Shown here: piece by piece, positions 36,157 through 45,506 of the stretch
Position numbering within the stretch: the stretch's first letter is position 1
Layout of the letters: each line of letters begins with the position of its first letter
From: Microbacterium limosum
GTDB lineage: Bacteria; Actinomycetota; Actinomycetes; Actinomycetales; Microbacteriaceae
DNA length: 64,000 nucleotides
Assembly (NCBI RefSeq): GCF_036324365.1
Contig: NZ_CP137080.1
Location: 310,001 to 374,000 of the forward strand
Reading direction: 5' to 3'
Translations under genes and position numbers: made by a program
The notes under the pieces: generated by a model
What the model was told of the DNA's origin: nothing
The model's input: only the letters and a program-made list of their open reading frames with translations
Database searches by the model: none

Positions 36157-37365
36157 ATGAGCACCAGCATTCTCGACACCCGCGAGCAGGCCCCGCGGTC
36201 GGCCCCCGATCCGACGCTGACGGCCGACGACCTGGTCGCGCGGGCGCAGGAGATGATCCCCGCCCTGCGGGACCGGGCCGCCGAGGTCGACCGCGAACGT
36301 CGCATACCCGCCGAGACATATCGCATGCTCGGTGACGCGGGGTTCTTTCACATCCTCAAGCCGAAGAAGTACGGCGGGCTGGAACTGAGCGAGCACGAGC
36401 ACGCACGCGTGGCCATGAACCTCGCCCGCGGGTGCGCGTCGACGGCATGGGTGTTCTCGATCCTGAGCTCGGACAACATGGCGATCCTCTCGTTCCCGGA
36501 AGAGGTGCAGGACGAGATCTGGGGCGATGATCCCTACGCCACGCTTGCGGGCAACACGAACCTGAACCCGAAGGCCACCGCTCGGAAGGTCGAGGGCGGG
36601 TACCGCCTGACCGGCCAGTGGGGGTTCTGCAGCGGTTCCGACTTCTCCGAGTGGCTGATCTTCAACGCCCCCGTCGGTGAGGCCGGTGAGGGGCACATGT
36701 TCCTCGTCCCTCACGGCGAGGCCGAGACCATCGACGACTGGCACCCGACGGGGATGCGTGGCACGGGGAGTCGGTCCATGGCGGTTCGAGACGTCTTCGT
36801 GCCGGAGCGTCGCGTGCAGGCGACGAAGGACACGGTCCGAAAGCTCGCCGAGCGTCGTTCGCTGCATCCGACATTCGACACGATGTGGGCGACCTGGCCC
36901 TCGAACGGCCGCTTTCCGTTCGCCTCCTGCGCCGTCGGCGCGGCATGGGGCGCGGCCGAGCACTTCGCCGACACGGTGGGATCGAGCACCCGGGTCGCCA
37001 ACGCGCTGGGCGGCGCGGTGCGCCTCGCCGACCAGGACTACGTCGCGAGCGAATTCGCGGCGGCTCAGGGGGACATCCAGATGGCTCGTCTGCTGATCGA
37101 GAAGCGCAGCTTCGAGGCTTCCCAGCGCGCCCGGGACCGCAAGGAATCGACGGAGGCCGACATCGCGCGCGAGATGCGCGACAACTCCCTCGTCACCCGG
37201 ACTGCGCTGCGTTCCGTCCAGCAGATCTTCTCGCTCGTGGGAGCGCGCGCCGGCAGCGCCGAGCATCCCGTCTCGCGAGCCAAGCGCGATGTCGAGATGA
37301 TCTCCCACCACGTGACCCTCAACTGGCGGCAGGCGGCGGTGCGCTATCTGGGATCGGTGGCGTGA
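36157..37365 (+). CDS. Acyl-CoA dehydrogenase-fold flavin monooxygenase (HsaA/DszC-type)
   Basis: Oxygenase component of a two-component, FMNH2-dependent system; homologues hydroxylate aromatic or steroid-derived rings or oxidise sulfur compounds. The 402 residues have the N-terminal helical domain with GFFHILKPKKYGGLE (about 63-77), the mid beta domain (GYRLTGQWGFCSGSDFS about 149-165, TGMRGTGSRSM about 201-211) and a C-terminal helical domain with HVTLNWRQAAV. No acyl-CoA catalytic Glu pattern is evident. ATG 36157 follows GGGAGAGG. The next gene, overlapping by one base, supplies reduced flavin. Confidence 0.85.
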   Translation: MSTSILDTREQAPRSAPDPTLTADDLVARAQEMIPALRDRAAEVDRERRIPAETYRMLGDAGFFHILKPKKYGGLELSEHEHARVAMNLARGCASTAWVFSILSSDNMAILSFPEEVQDEIWGDDPYATLAGNTNLNPKATARKVEGGYRLTGQWGFCSGSDFSEWLIFNAPVGEAGEGHMFLVPHGEAETIDDWHPTGMRGTGSRSMAVRDVFVPERRVQATKDTVRKLAERRSLHPTFDTMWATWPSNGRFPFASCAVGAAWGAAEHFADTVGSSTRVANALGGAVRLADQDYVASEFAAAQGDIQMARLLIEKRSFEASQRARDRKESTEADIAREMRDNSLVTRTALRSVQQIFSLVGARAGSAEHPVSRAKRDVEMISHHVTLNWRQAAVRYLGSVA

Positions 37366-37895
37366 TGATCCCCGCCGACGACTTCAAGGCGGCCTTCCGC
37401 CTGCACCCCGCGGGGGTCGCGCTCATCACGGCCGACGCCCACGGCGTGCCGATCGCCCTCACCGCCTCGTCGGTGTCCGCCGTGAGTGCAGACCCACCGC
37501 TGCTCATGTTCTCCGTCTCGGTGCACAGTTCGAGCTCGACCGTGCTGAGACTGGCGGACACCGTCGTCGTGCACCTGCTCTCTGCGCAGAACCTCGACCT
37601 CGCGGTTCTCGGCGCCACCAGCGGGGTCGACCGGTTCGCCGACACGGCGCGGTGGCGCCGACTGCCCACGGGTGAGCCGGTCTTCGACGACGCCCACACC
37701 TGGTTGCGGGCCCGGATCCTGCACCGCATCGACGCGGGAGGCTCGACGGTCTTCGTGGGTACCGCCGTCGAGTCCCGCTGCGCTGCGGATACCGCGGCGG
37801 ACGAGGGGCTGGTGTACCGCAATCGCACGTGGCATCGGGTGGGTGAGGACTCGGTCGCCGAGCCCGCCCGTCTCGTCGGCGCCGCGCGCAACTAG
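37365..37895 (+). CDS. Flavin reductase (HsaB/FRP-like) partner
   Basis: 176-residue flavin-reductase-like split barrel that delivers FMNH2 or FADH2 to the preceding oxygenase. Family features are FRLHPAGVALITAD at residues 9-24, ALTASSVSAVSADPPLLMFSV (about 32-52, flavin binding), FVGTAVES and LVYRNRTWHRV near the C-terminus. It begins in TGATG, overlapping the monooxygenase stop; a GTG one codon upstream is the alternative start. The pair forms a transcription and translation unit under probable LysR control. Confidence 0.88.
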   Translation: MIPADDFKAAFRLHPAGVALITADAHGVPIALTASSVSAVSADPPLLMFSVSVHSSSSTVLRLADTVVVHLLSAQNLDLAVLGATSGVDRFADTARWRRLPTGEPVFDDAHTWLRARILHRIDAGGSTVFVGTAVESRCAADTAADEGLVYRNRTWHRVGEDSVAEPARLVGAARN

Positions 37896-37899
37896 CCCG

Positions 37900-38046
37900 T
37901 CACGGGAGGTCTTCGGGCACGCGCAGTCCGAGCGCGGCGCCGGCCTCCATGACGGCGATCGCCGACAGGTCGTTGGCCGCGAAGACGGCCGTGGGCCGAT
38001 CCGGCTGGGCGAGGAGGAGATGCGCCTGCTCCCGCGTCAATGGGCG
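37900..38046 (-). pseudogene. LacI-family fragment
   Basis: About 48 codons on the minus strand read AHLLLAQPDRPTAVFAAND then LSAIAVMEAGAALGLRVPEDLP and stop. This is the central hinge of a LacI effector domain; both ends are missing. It is squeezed between the flavin reductase and a MarR gene. Confidence 0.65.
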
Positions 38047-38100
38047 CGTCGACGGGTGCCTGAGGCGACTCGGCGGTTCGCGCGCGATACGGTCGGAGAC

Positions 38101-38598
38101 ATGGATGCCGCGGAGCGCGATGACGAGGTCGACCTCATCATCGACGCGTGGTCGCTTCACCTGCCGGATGTCGACCTCACGCCGCTGGATGTCATGTCGC
38201 GGCTGCGACGCGCCGCCCACCGCCTCTCTCGTCTCCGGTCGAAGGCCTTCGGCTCCGCGGGGCTCGCGGTGTGGGAGTTCGACGTGCTCGCGGCGCTGCG
38301 CCGCGCGGACGCCCCGCACGAGCTGAACCCCGCGCAGCTCATCGCCGCGACCATGATCGGCAGCGCGGCGATGACGACGCGGCTCGAAAAGCTGTCGGCG
38401 CGCGGACTCGTGGAGCGGCGCCCCAACCCCCGCGACGGGCGCGGGGTGCTCGTGCGGCTCGCACCCGAGGGCATCGAGCGGGTGGATGCCGCGATGACCG
38501 AGCTGGCGCGCGTCGAGGCCGACGCGCTGAGCGGCGTGAGCCGCGAAGACCAGGCGACGCTCGCGCGCGTGCTGCGCCAGCTCGGCCGGGAGGGCTGA
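38101..38598 (+). CDS. MarR-family transcriptional regulator
   Basis: 165-residue winged-helix regulator. The HTH spans about residues 55-115 (LAVWEFDVLAALRRADAP, AATMIGSAAMTTRLEKL, and the wing RRPNPRDGRGVLV with its conserved Asp-Arg pair). ATG 38101 fits the usual MarR N-terminal helix (PLDVMSRLRRAAHRLSRL). It lies just upstream of the copper operon but that operon has its own CsoR-type sites, so a functional link is not implied. Confidence 0.9.
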   Translation: MDAAERDDEVDLIIDAWSLHLPDVDLTPLDVMSRLRRAAHRLSRLRSKAFGSAGLAVWEFDVLAALRRADAPHELNPAQLIAATMIGSAAMTTRLEKLSARGLVERRPNPRDGRGVLVRLAPEGIERVDAAMTELARVEADALSGVSREDQATLARVLRQLGREG

Positions 38599-38624
38599 CG
38601 ACACGGGCGGCCACACGCCGGGAA

Positions 38625-38688
38625 TACCCCAGGGGGGTACTTGACGTTGTATCTCCTGCGTGCGAGGGTGATACCCGGCCGGGGTATC
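38625..38688 (+). promoter_or_regulatory. Copper-responsive promoter with two CsoR-type operators
   Basis: TACCCC-AGG-GGGGTA at 38625-38639 and GATACCC-GGCCG-GGGTATC at 38670-38688 both fit the CsoR operator form (GTATACCCC followed by GGGGTATAC). TTGACG at 38641-38646 between them is a likely -35, and the second operator covers the -10/start region of the copZ-copA operon. No csoR gene lies in the window. Confidence 0.75.
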
Positions 38689-38727
38689 CGCTTCCGCCCT
38701 CCCTCGCCCGAGATGAGAGGACCCGTC

Positions 38728-38952
38728 ATGACCACTACCGAACTCTTCGTCTCCGGGATGACCTGCGCGCACTGCGTCGCGAGCGTCTCGGAGGAGATCG
38801 GTGAGATCCCGGGCGTCGCCGCCGTCGACGTCGATCTGCGCGCGGGCGAGGCGTCGCGCGTGCGCGTCACGAGCGCAGCGCCCCTCGACGCCACCGCGCT
38901 CCGGGAGGCCGTGGAGGAGGCCGGCTACACGCTCGCCGGCGCACCCGCGTGA
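38728..38952 (+). CDS. copZ: Copper chaperone (heavy-metal-associated domain)
   Basis: 74-residue ferredoxin-like HMA domain that carries Cu(I) to the export ATPase. The metal site is GMTCAHC (Cys13 and Cys16) near the N-terminus, and the fold pattern [16 protein letters not shown] and [13 protein letters not shown] completes it. It lies after the double operator and overlaps copA by four bases, so chaperone and pump are made together. Confidence 0.94.
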   Translation: MTTTELFVSGMTCAHCVASVSEEIGEIPGVAAVDVDLRAGEASRVRVTSAAPLDATALREAVEEAGYTLAGAPA

Positions 38953-41165
38953 GCGCCGCCGACCTCGAGCTCGACATCCGGGGCATGACGTGCGCGTCGT
39001 GCGCGACACGGATCGAGCGCAAGCTCAACAAGCTGCCGGGCGTCGAGGCGAGTGTGAACTACGCCACCGAGAAGGCGCGGGTGCGTGCCGAGGGGACGAG
39101 CGTCGACGACATCCTCGCCGCCGTGGCGGGCGCCGGGTACTCGGCGAGCGTGCCCGCTCCGCCCGACGCGACGACGGGACGGGATGCCGCGGCATCCGCC
39201 CCCGACGAACTCAGCGCACTGCGCACCCGTCTCGTCGTGAGCGCCGTCCTCGCGCTGCCGGTCGCGGTGCTGTCGATGGTGCCGGCGCTGCAGTTCACGA
39301 ACTGGCAGTGGCTCGCCCTCGCCCTCGCCGCCCCCGTGGCGGTGTGGGGGGCCTGGCCCTTCCACCGTGCGGCGGCGGTGAACGCCCGCCACGGTGCCGT
39401 CACGATGGACACGCTCGTGAGCCTCGGCGTGCTCGCGGCCTTCGGCTGGTCGCTGTGGGCCCTGTTCTTCGGGATGGCGGGCGAGCCCGGCATGACCATG
39501 ACGTTCCGCTGGATCGGCGACCCCGCGCACGCCTCGGGCGAGCTGTACCTCGAGGTCGCCGCCGCCGTCACGGTCTTCCTGCTCGCGGGCCGCTACATCG
39601 AGGCGCGCGCGAAGCGCGCATCGTCCGAGGCGCTCGACGCGCTGCTGCACCTCGCCGCCACCGAGGCGAGCGTCGTGGAGGGCGGCTCCGTGCGGCGCGT
39701 GCCCGTCGCGGCGCTCACGGTCGGCGACGTCGTCGTGGTGCGCCCTGGGGAGAAGATCCCCTCCGACGGCCTCGTGACGGCCGGCACATCGGCGATCGAC
39801 GCGCGGATGCTGACGGGCGAGTCGGTGCCCGTCGAGGTGGGGCCCGGCGACCGCGTCGCGGGCGCGACGCTCAACGTCGGCGGGCGGCTGAGCGTCGAGA
39901 TCACGCGCGTCGGCGCCGACACCGAGCTCGCGCGCATCGGTCGCCTCATGCAGGAGGCGCAGACCGGCAAGGCGCGGGTGCAGCGGCTCGCCGACCGCGT
40001 CTCGGCGGTCTTCGTCCCCGTCGTCATCGGGCTCTCGCTCGTCTCCCTCGCGGGCTGGCTCCTCTCCGGGGCGACGCCGGAGGTCGCCCTCTCCGCGGCG
40101 ATCGCGACGCTCATCATCGCGTGCCCCTGCGCCCTCGGGCTCGCGACCCCGACGGCGCTCCTCGTGGGAACCGGCCGCGGGTCGCAGCTGGGCATCCTCA
40201 TCCGCGGGCCCCAGGTGCTCGAGGCGACGCGCGCGGTCGACACGATCGTGCTCGACAAGACCGGCACCGTCACGACGGGACGCATGGCGGTGGCCGCCGT
40301 GCACGCGGTCGAGGGTGTCGACCCCGCCGAGCTCGTGGCGTGGGCCGCCGCGGCCGAGGCGGGCTCGGAGCACCCGATCGCGCAGGCGATCGTGGAGGCG
40401 CACGGTGCCCCCCGCGATGCCGAGGCCTTCGTCGCGCACACCGGCTTCGGGGTGCAGGCCGCCGTCGGCGACCACGCCGTCGTCGCGGGGCGCGCGGCGT
40501 GGCTCGCCGAGCAGTGGAGCGTTCCCCTCCCTCGCGAGGCGGCGGAGTGGGCCCGTGCGCAGGAGGACGCCGGGGCGACCGTCATCGCGGTCGCCGTCGA
40601 CGGGCGGGCCCTCGGCGCGATCGCCGTCGCCGACACCGTCAAGCCGACGAGCGCCGCCGCGATCGGGCGCCTGCGCGCGCTCGGGCTCCGCCCCATCCTC
40701 GTCACGGGCGACAACGCCGGCGCGGCGCACGAGGTGGCCCGCGCCGTCGGCATCGACGACGTGCGTGCGGGCGTTACGCCGCAGGGCAAGCTCGACATCG
40801 TGCGGGCGCTGCAGGCCGAGGGGCGGGTCGTGGCCATGGTGGGCGACGGCGTCAACGACGCCGCGGCGCTCGCGGCATCCGACCTCGGCCTCGCCATGGG
40901 CGGGGGCACGGATGCCGCGGTGGCCGCGAGCGACATCACGATCGTCTCCGATGACCTCGGCGCCGTCCCGGTGGCGATCCGCCTCGCGCGCCGCACGCTC
41001 GCGATCATCCGGGGCAACCTCTTCTGGGCGTTCGCCTACAACGTCGCGGCGATCCCGCTCGCGATGCTGGGTCTGCTGAACCCCCTCATCGCGGGCGCCG
41101 CGATGGCGTTCTCGTCGGTGTTCGTCGTGATGAACAGCCTGCGACTGCGCCGCTTCCGTCCCTGA
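38949..41165 (+). CDS. copA: Copper-translocating P-type ATPase
   Basis: Cu(I) exporter of the plasma membrane (P1B-1). The 738 residues contain one N-terminal HMA domain (MTCASC at 12-17), eight hydrophobic segments, the actuator TGES near 288, the transmembrane metal site CPC at 392-394, the phosphorylation site DKTGT (Asp436), the SEHPIA motif and GDGVND at 632-637. Conserved Asn-Tyr and Met-Ser pairs of the last helices appear in [11 protein letters not shown] and [15 protein letters not shown]. Controlled by the two upstream operators. Confidence 0.97.
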   Translation: MSAADLELDIRGMTCASCATRIERKLNKLPGVEASVNYATEKARVRAEGTSVDDILAAVAGAGYSASVPAPPDATTGRDAAASAPDELSALRTRLVVSAVLALPVAVLSMVPALQFTNWQWLALALAAPVAVWGAWPFHRAAAVNARHGAVTMDTLVSLGVLAAFGWSLWALFFGMAGEPGMTMTFRWIGDPAHASGELYLEVAAAVTVFLLAGRYIEARAKRASSEALDALLHLAATEASVVEGGSVRRVPVAALTVGDVVVVRPGEKIPSDGLVTAGTSAIDARMLTGESVPVEVGPGDRVAGATLNVGGRLSVEITRVGADTELARIGRLMQEAQTGKARVQRLADRVSAVFVPVVIGLSLVSLAGWLLSGATPEVALSAAIATLIIACPCALGLATPTALLVGTGRGSQLGILIRGPQVLEATRAVDTIVLDKTGTVTTGRMAVAAVHAVEGVDPAELVAWAAAAEAGSEHPIAQAIVEAHGAPRDAEAFVAHTGFGVQAAVGDHAVVAGRAAWLAEQWSVPLPREAAEWARAQEDAGATVIAVAVDGRALGAIAVADTVKPTSAAAIGRLRALGLRPILVTGDNAGAAHEVARAVGIDDVRAGVTPQGKLDIVRALQAEGRVVAMVGDGVNDAAALAASDLGLAMGGGTDAAVAASDITIVSDDLGAVPVAIRLARRTLAIIRGNLFWAFAYNVAAIPLAMLGLLNPLIAGAAMAFSSVFVVMNSLRLRRFRP

Positions 41166-41199
41166 GGCCGGCGCACCGGTCGGGGAGCGACGAGTCCGT

Positions 41200-41961
41200 T
41201 CAGGGAGCGACGGCGCGGCCGATCGCCAGCGCCGCCGTGCGCAGCGCCCCCGCGTGCTCCTCGACCTGGGCCCTCGTCGTGGCCCCGGTGACGGAGATCG
41301 CGGCGATCGGCGCGCCCGCGGCATCCAGGATCGGGGAGGCGACGCAGAACAGGCCGGCCCGCGACTCCTCGAGGTCGAAGGCGACGCGCCGCGCGCGGGT
41401 GGCCGCGAGGTCCCGGCGCAGGAGGGCGGGATCGACGATCGTGTGCGGCGTGACCGGCCGCAGGGGCTGAGAGAGCACGGCGTCGATCTCGCTCGCGGAG
41501 GCGAAGGCGAGCAGCGCCTTGCCGAGTCCCGTGGCATGGGCGTCGCCGCGACCGCCGAGACGCGTGTGCGAGACGCGGTGCGAGGCCTGCGTGATCTTCT
41601 CGAGGTAGACGATCTGCGAGCCCTCGCGCACGGCGAGGTTGACGGTGAGCCGCGTGAACTCGGCGAGGTGGTGCGCGTACGGCAGCGCCGCCTCGCGCAG
41701 GCGCGCGTGCGTGGGCGCGAGGGTGCCGATCTCGAACAGCCGCACGCCGATCTGCACGCCGTCATCCGTGCGCTCGAGCGCACCCCACGCCACGAGCTGC
41801 CCGATCGCGCGATGAGCGGTCGAGCGCGGGATGCCGGAGCGACGCGCCAGCTCGCGCACCCCCATGACGCGGTGGCGCTCGTCGAAGGCGCCGAGCAGCG
41901 ACATCACGGTGTCGACGGTCGAGCGACCGGCTTCCGTGTCCGGCTGAGAGGGACGGTCCAT
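41200..41961 (-). CDS. IclR-family transcriptional regulator
   Basis: 253-residue regulator with an N-terminal winged HTH (about residues 15-75: [19 protein letters not shown]) and a C-terminal IclR effector domain ([31 protein letters not shown] near 137; [20 protein letters not shown] near 210). It is divergent from malate synthase G with 63 bases between the starts, so control of glyoxylate metabolism, with glyoxylate or a related acid as effector, is a reasonable inference. ATG 41961 follows TACCAT by eight bases. Confidence 0.92.
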   Translation of the reverse strand: MDRPSQPDTEAGRSTVDTVMSLLGAFDERHRVMGVRELARRSGIPRSTAHRAIGQLVAWGALERTDDGVQIGVRLFEIGTLAPTHARLREAALPYAHHLAEFTRLTVNLAVREGSQIVYLEKITQASHRVSHTRLGGRGDAHATGLGKALLAFASASEIDAVLSQPLRPVTPHTIVDPALLRRDLAATRARRVAFDLEESRAGLFCVASPILDAAGAPIAAISVTGATTRAQVEEHAGALRTAALAIGRAVAP

Positions 41962-42024
41962 GATCGCCGATGGTACGCCCCCGCAGGATCGAACGGCACC
42001 CGCTATCCGAGGAATGGAAAGACG

Positions 42025-44193
42025 ATGAGCTCCGACCACGTCGACATCGCCGGCATCCGCGTGGCCCCCGTGCTGCGCGCCTTCGTCGAGGAGGAGGCGC
42101 TCGAGGGCTCCGGGGTCTCGGCGGACGCGCTGTGGCGGGCTCTCGCGGGCATGGCGGCGGAGTTCGGGCCGCGCACGCGGGCGCTGCTCGCCGAGCGTGA
42201 CCGCCTGCAGGGGACGATCGACCAATGGCATCGCGCGAACCCCGGCGGTCACCGCGACACGGAGCGCTACCGCGGCTTCCTGCGGGAGATCGGCTACCTC
42301 GACGCGGCCCCCGTGCCGACCATCACGACGGAGGGCGTCGACGAGGAGATCGCCTCGCTGTGCGGGCCGCAGCTGGTCGTGCCGGTCACCAATGCGCGGT
42401 ACGCCCTCAACGCCGTGAACGCGCGCTGGGGGTCGCTCTACGACGCGCTGTACGGCACCGATGCCATCCCGGGCGCCGCCGCCGGGGGCGGCTACGACGC
42501 CGACCGGGGCGCGCAGGTGATCGCATGGGCCAAGGCCTTCCTCGACCGCGCGATGCCCTTGCAGGGCGGCTCCCACGCGGATGTCGTGGCCTACGGCATC
42601 CGTGACGGCGCGCTGTCGGCGACTCTCGCCGGTGGCGCCGAGACGGGGCTGCAGGATGCCGAGGCGCTGCGTGGCTTCGCCGGCGACCCGGCCGACCCGA
42701 CGGCCGTGCTGCTGCGCCACCACGGCCTGCACCTGGAGCTGCTCATCGACCGGTCGGGGGTCGTGGGTGCGTCCGACCCCGCGGGCGTCGCGGACGTCGT
42801 GCTCGAGTCGGCGCTGACCACGATCGTCGACTTCGAGGATTCCGTGGCCACCGTCGACGCCGACGACAAGGTCGCGGCGTATCGGAACTGGCTGGGCCTG
42901 AACCGCGGGGATCTGCAGGACGCGTTCGAGAAGGGCGGGCGCACCGTGACCCGACGGCTCGCCGCCGACCGGGAGTACACGTCGCCGGCCGGGGAACGCG
43001 TCGTGCTGCCGGGCCGCGCGATCATGTTCGTGCGCAACGTCGGCCACCTCATGACGACCGACGCCGTGCTCGACGCGGACGGCAACGAGATCGGGGAGGG
43101 TCTGCTCGACGCGCTCCTGACGGCCCTGTGCGCCCTTCCGGGCCGCCGCGGCGAGCGCACGAACGGACGCGAGGGGTCGATCTACATCGTCAAGCCGAAG
43201 ATGCACGGCCCGGCCGAGGCGGCGCTCGCCCGCGACATGTTCGCACGCGTCGAGCAGGTGCTGGGGCTGCCCGAGCGCACGATCAAGATCGGCGTCATGG
43301 ACGAGGAGCGCCGCACGAGCCTGACGCTGGAGGCGGTGCTGTCGGAGGTGGCCGACCGGGTCGTGTTCATCAACACGGGGTTCCTGGACCGGTCGGGCGA
43401 CGAGATCCACACCTCGATGCACGCCGGACCCGTCGTGCCCAAGACGCAGATGAAGGCGCAGGAGTGGATCCGCGCCTACGAGGACAGAAACGTCGACGTC
43501 GGGCTCGCCGCGGGGCTGCCCGGGCGCGGCCAGATCGGCAAGGGGATGTGGGCGATGCCCGATCGCATGGCCGACATGCTGCGCGAGAAGGCGGCGCATC
43601 CGCAGGCGGGTGCGAGCACCGCCTGGGTCCCCTCGCCGACCGCCGCGACGCTGCACGCCACGCACTACCACGACGTGGATGTCGCGGCCCGCCGACGGGA
43701 GATCGCTGAGCGCCCCATCGCCGATATCGATCGCCTGCTGACGATCCCCGTGGGCGACCCGGCCGAGTGGGACGAGGCGGCCCGTGCGCGGGAGGTGGAC
43801 CTGAACGTGCAGTCGCTGCTGGGATACGTCGTGCGGTGGGTCGAGCAGGGCATCGGATGCTCCAAGGTCCCCGACCTCGACGACGTGGGCCTCATGGAGG
43901 ACCGCGCGACGCTGCGCATCTCGAGCCAGCTGCTCGCCAACTGGCTCTGCCACGGCGTCGTCAGCGGCGACCAGGTGCGGGAGAGCCTCGAGCGCATGGC
44001 TGCCGTCGTCGACGCGCAGAACGCGGACGACCCGTCGTACCGGCCGCTCGGGCCGGACCTCGGCGAGAGCGTCGCGTTCGCCGCCGCGCTCGAGCTGGTG
44101 TTCGACGGCGCCGCGCAGCCCAACGGCTACACGGAGCCGATCCTGCACCGGGCGCGGCGTGAGGCGAAGGCGCGGGCGCTCACCGGCGTGTGA
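42025..44193 (+). CDS. glcB: Malate synthase G
   Basis: Condenses glyoxylate with acetyl-CoA to malate; needed for growth on acetate, glycolate or allantoin-type substrates. The 722 residues match isoform [29 protein letters not shown] (in two blocks near residues 114-141), [14 protein letters not shown] near 270 with the metal-binding acidic residues, [14 protein letters not shown] (catalytic Arg), [28 protein letters not shown] and, near 615, the catalytic Asp-containing [16 protein letters not shown] [18 protein letters not shown]. No isocitrate lyase gene is nearby. Confidence 0.97.
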   Translation: MSSDHVDIAGIRVAPVLRAFVEEEALEGSGVSADALWRALAGMAAEFGPRTRALLAERDRLQGTIDQWHRANPGGHRDTERYRGFLREIGYLDAAPVPTITTEGVDEEIASLCGPQLVVPVTNARYALNAVNARWGSLYDALYGTDAIPGAAAGGGYDADRGAQVIAWAKAFLDRAMPLQGGSHADVVAYGIRDGALSATLAGGAETGLQDAEALRGFAGDPADPTAVLLRHHGLHLELLIDRSGVVGASDPAGVADVVLESALTTIVDFEDSVATVDADDKVAAYRNWLGLNRGDLQDAFEKGGRTVTRRLAADREYTSPAGERVVLPGRAIMFVRNVGHLMTTDAVLDADGNEIGEGLLDALLTALCALPGRRGERTNGREGSIYIVKPKMHGPAEAALARDMFARVEQVLGLPERTIKIGVMDEERRTSLTLEAVLSEVADRVVFINTGFLDRSGDEIHTSMHAGPVVPKTQMKAQEWIRAYEDRNVDVGLAAGLPGRGQIGKGMWAMPDRMADMLREKAAHPQAGASTAWVPSPTAATLHATHYHDVDVAARRREIAERPIADIDRLLTIPVGDPAEWDEAARAREVDLNVQSLLGYVVRWVEQGIGCSKVPDLDDVGLMEDRATLRISSQLLANWLCHGVVSGDQVRESLERMAAVVDAQNADDPSYRPLGPDLGESVAFAAALELVFDGAAQPNGYTEPILHRARREAKARALTGV

Positions 44194-44214
44194 TCGGCGC
44201 GGTCGCGACGCGGG

Positions 44215-44466
44215 TCAGAGGCGGTCGGAGAGGATCTCGATGACCGCTCTGCGGAGCGCGGCCGGCACGGCCAGGTGGCGGCCGCCGAGGAAGGCCTCGG
44301 CCTCGCGCTGAGTGATCGCCTCGATGACGGACACCGACACGTCGGGATAGCGGGCTGCCAGCCACGCCACGAGGTCGGCGTAGGCCACGGCATCCTGTTC
44401 GCTGATGCGGATGACGGACGGGCCGTCGGTCGAATCGACCTGTGTGCTCGCCGGTCCATCCGTCAT
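44215..44466 (-). CDS. Small three-helix hypothetical protein
   Basis: An 83-residue protein: a polar N-terminus with IRISEQDAVAYADLV, then two further helices (LGGRHLAVPAALRRAVIEIL). It resembles small conserved actinobacterial proteins with a three-helix-bundle pattern, but I cannot name a family. It is divergent from the small membrane protein at 44564 across an A+T-rich 97-base region. Coding style (third-position GC) supports a real gene. Confidence 0.55.
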   Translation of the reverse strand: MTDGPASTQVDSTDGPSVIRISEQDAVAYADLVAWLAARYPDVSVSVIEAITQREAEAFLGGRHLAVPAALRRAVIEILSDRL

Positions 44467-44563
44467 GTCCTCAAGTCTCGCAGCCGAGTCCGCGGATGGC
44501 TAATGCTTTGGATTTAGATAGCTGACCTAGTAACTTAGTCGAGGAGTATCCGGGGAGGTAAAC

Positions 44564-44905
44564 ATGTTCGACACTGTCGCGCCGCCGACGACGACCACCG
44601 ACACCGCCCCGCCGGTGACGTGGGTCACGGTCGACCGCGGGCTCGTCGTGGGCAGTCGCCCGGGCGAATACGTCGGATCCATCGAGCATGCACCCATCGG
44701 GCACGTGGCGATCGACGGAGCCGGCAACGTCGTCGGACGCTTCGACTCGCTTGCGCAAGCCAAGCGCGCTCTCGTCTCGCCCCCGCGCAGCCCGCGCAAC
44801 GAACAGGAGCCCGCATGGCATCGCACCGCACAGCGGGTCGCGGCCGCGACGGGGCTGCTCAGCGCGTCGTTGGCCGTCGCCGCCGTCGTCATCACCGCCG
44901 TTTGA
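44564..44905 (+). CDS. Hypothetical protein with C-terminal membrane segment
   Basis: 113 residues. The N-terminal half (VTWVTVDRGLVVGSRPGEYVG, then IDGAGNVVGRFDSLAQAKRAL) looks like a small beta domain; the last 25 residues (VAAATGLLSASLAVAAVVITAV) form a single hydrophobic anchor. The ATG follows GGGGAGG, a strong ribosome-binding site, in an A+T-rich promoter zone. No family recognised; probably a tail-anchored or membrane-associated accessory protein. Confidence 0.65.
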   Translation: MFDTVAPPTTTTDTAPPVTWVTVDRGLVVGSRPGEYVGSIEHAPIGHVAIDGAGNVVGRFDSLAQAKRALVSPPRSPRNEQEPAWHRTAQRVAAATGLLSASLAVAAVVITAV

Positions 44906-44931
44906 GCGTGCCGTCTTCCGGCACCGCCCGG

Positions 44932-45453
44932 TCAGGGCGTGCGCGGACGAACCTCCTCCGGCTGGACCTGGTCGACTGCATCCTGCAGCCGCGTGAGGCA
45001 ATCGATCACGACGGCGCTCTCCTCGGCGCTCAGATCGATGACCGCGTCGAGCATGCGGTCGTGCATCGCGCCGAGCGTCGCCCGCACCTCCGAATCGGAA
45101 TCGACCGTCGCGACGACGAGCAGGCTGCGCCGGTCGCTCGGGTGGGGCATCCGCTTGACGTGGCCGGACTTCTCGAGCCGATCGAGGATCGCGGTCATCG
45201 ACGCGGTCGACACCGCCAGGTACCGGGTGAGCTCGCCGGGCGAGACCGAGCGGCTCTCCCTCTGCGCCCGCAGCAGGTAGCGCAGCACCAGAAGGTCGTT
45301 CTCGCCCATGGACATCGATTCGCGCGTGCGACGGCGCATCGCGACCTCGGCGGCGCGGTACAGGCGGAACGCCTCGAGAACCGCGATGGCGCGGGCACGC
45401 TGATCGCCCGCGGTGTCTCCGTACCAGTAGTTGGTGGTCTCGCTCGACGTCAC
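44932..45453 (-). CDS. MarR-family transcriptional regulator (first of a divergent pair)
   Basis: 173-residue winged-helix protein: helix RRTRESMSMGENDLLVLRYLLRAQ, HTH around ELTRYLAVSTASMTAILDRLE, wing KRMPHPSDRRSLLVVATV with the conserved Asp-Arg-Arg, and a C-terminal dimer helix. GTG 45453 stands six bases after TAGGAT (45465-45460), a leaderless arrangement, and the palindrome at 45455-45471 overlaps that promoter. It resembles its divergent neighbour in order of motifs, so the two may be old duplicates. Confidence 0.9.
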   Translation of the reverse strand: MTSSETTNYWYGDTAGDQRARAIAVLEAFRLYRAAEVAMRRRTRESMSMGENDLLVLRYLLRAQRESRSVSPGELTRYLAVSTASMTAILDRLEKSGHVKRMPHPSDRRSLLVVATVDSDSEVRATLGAMHDRMLDAVIDLSAEESAVVIDCLTRLQDAVDQVQPEEVRPRTP

Positions 45454-45471
45454 ATTCGCATCCTAGGCGAA
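45454..45471. promoter_or_regulatory. Palindrome over the divergent MarR promoter
   Basis: TTCGC-ATCCTAG-GCGAA (45455-45471) is an inverted repeat with 5-base arms that covers the -10 TAGGAT of the leftward MarR gene. It is the natural candidate operator for one or both MarR proteins. Confidence 0.55.
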
Positions 45472-45506
45472 CCGATCGCGGCGGGCGAAGAAGGCGGGGG
45501 CGCCTC

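Noticed and set aside
38101..38598. MarR gene as the copper regulator
   Set aside because: The operators before copZ are of CsoR type and the MarR protein has no Cys/His metal-site pattern.
38925..44148. Very long minus-strand frames opposite copA and malate synthase
   Set aside because: Antisense shadows of strongly biased G+C codons; only the IclR gene at 41200-41961 in this strand has a real domain.
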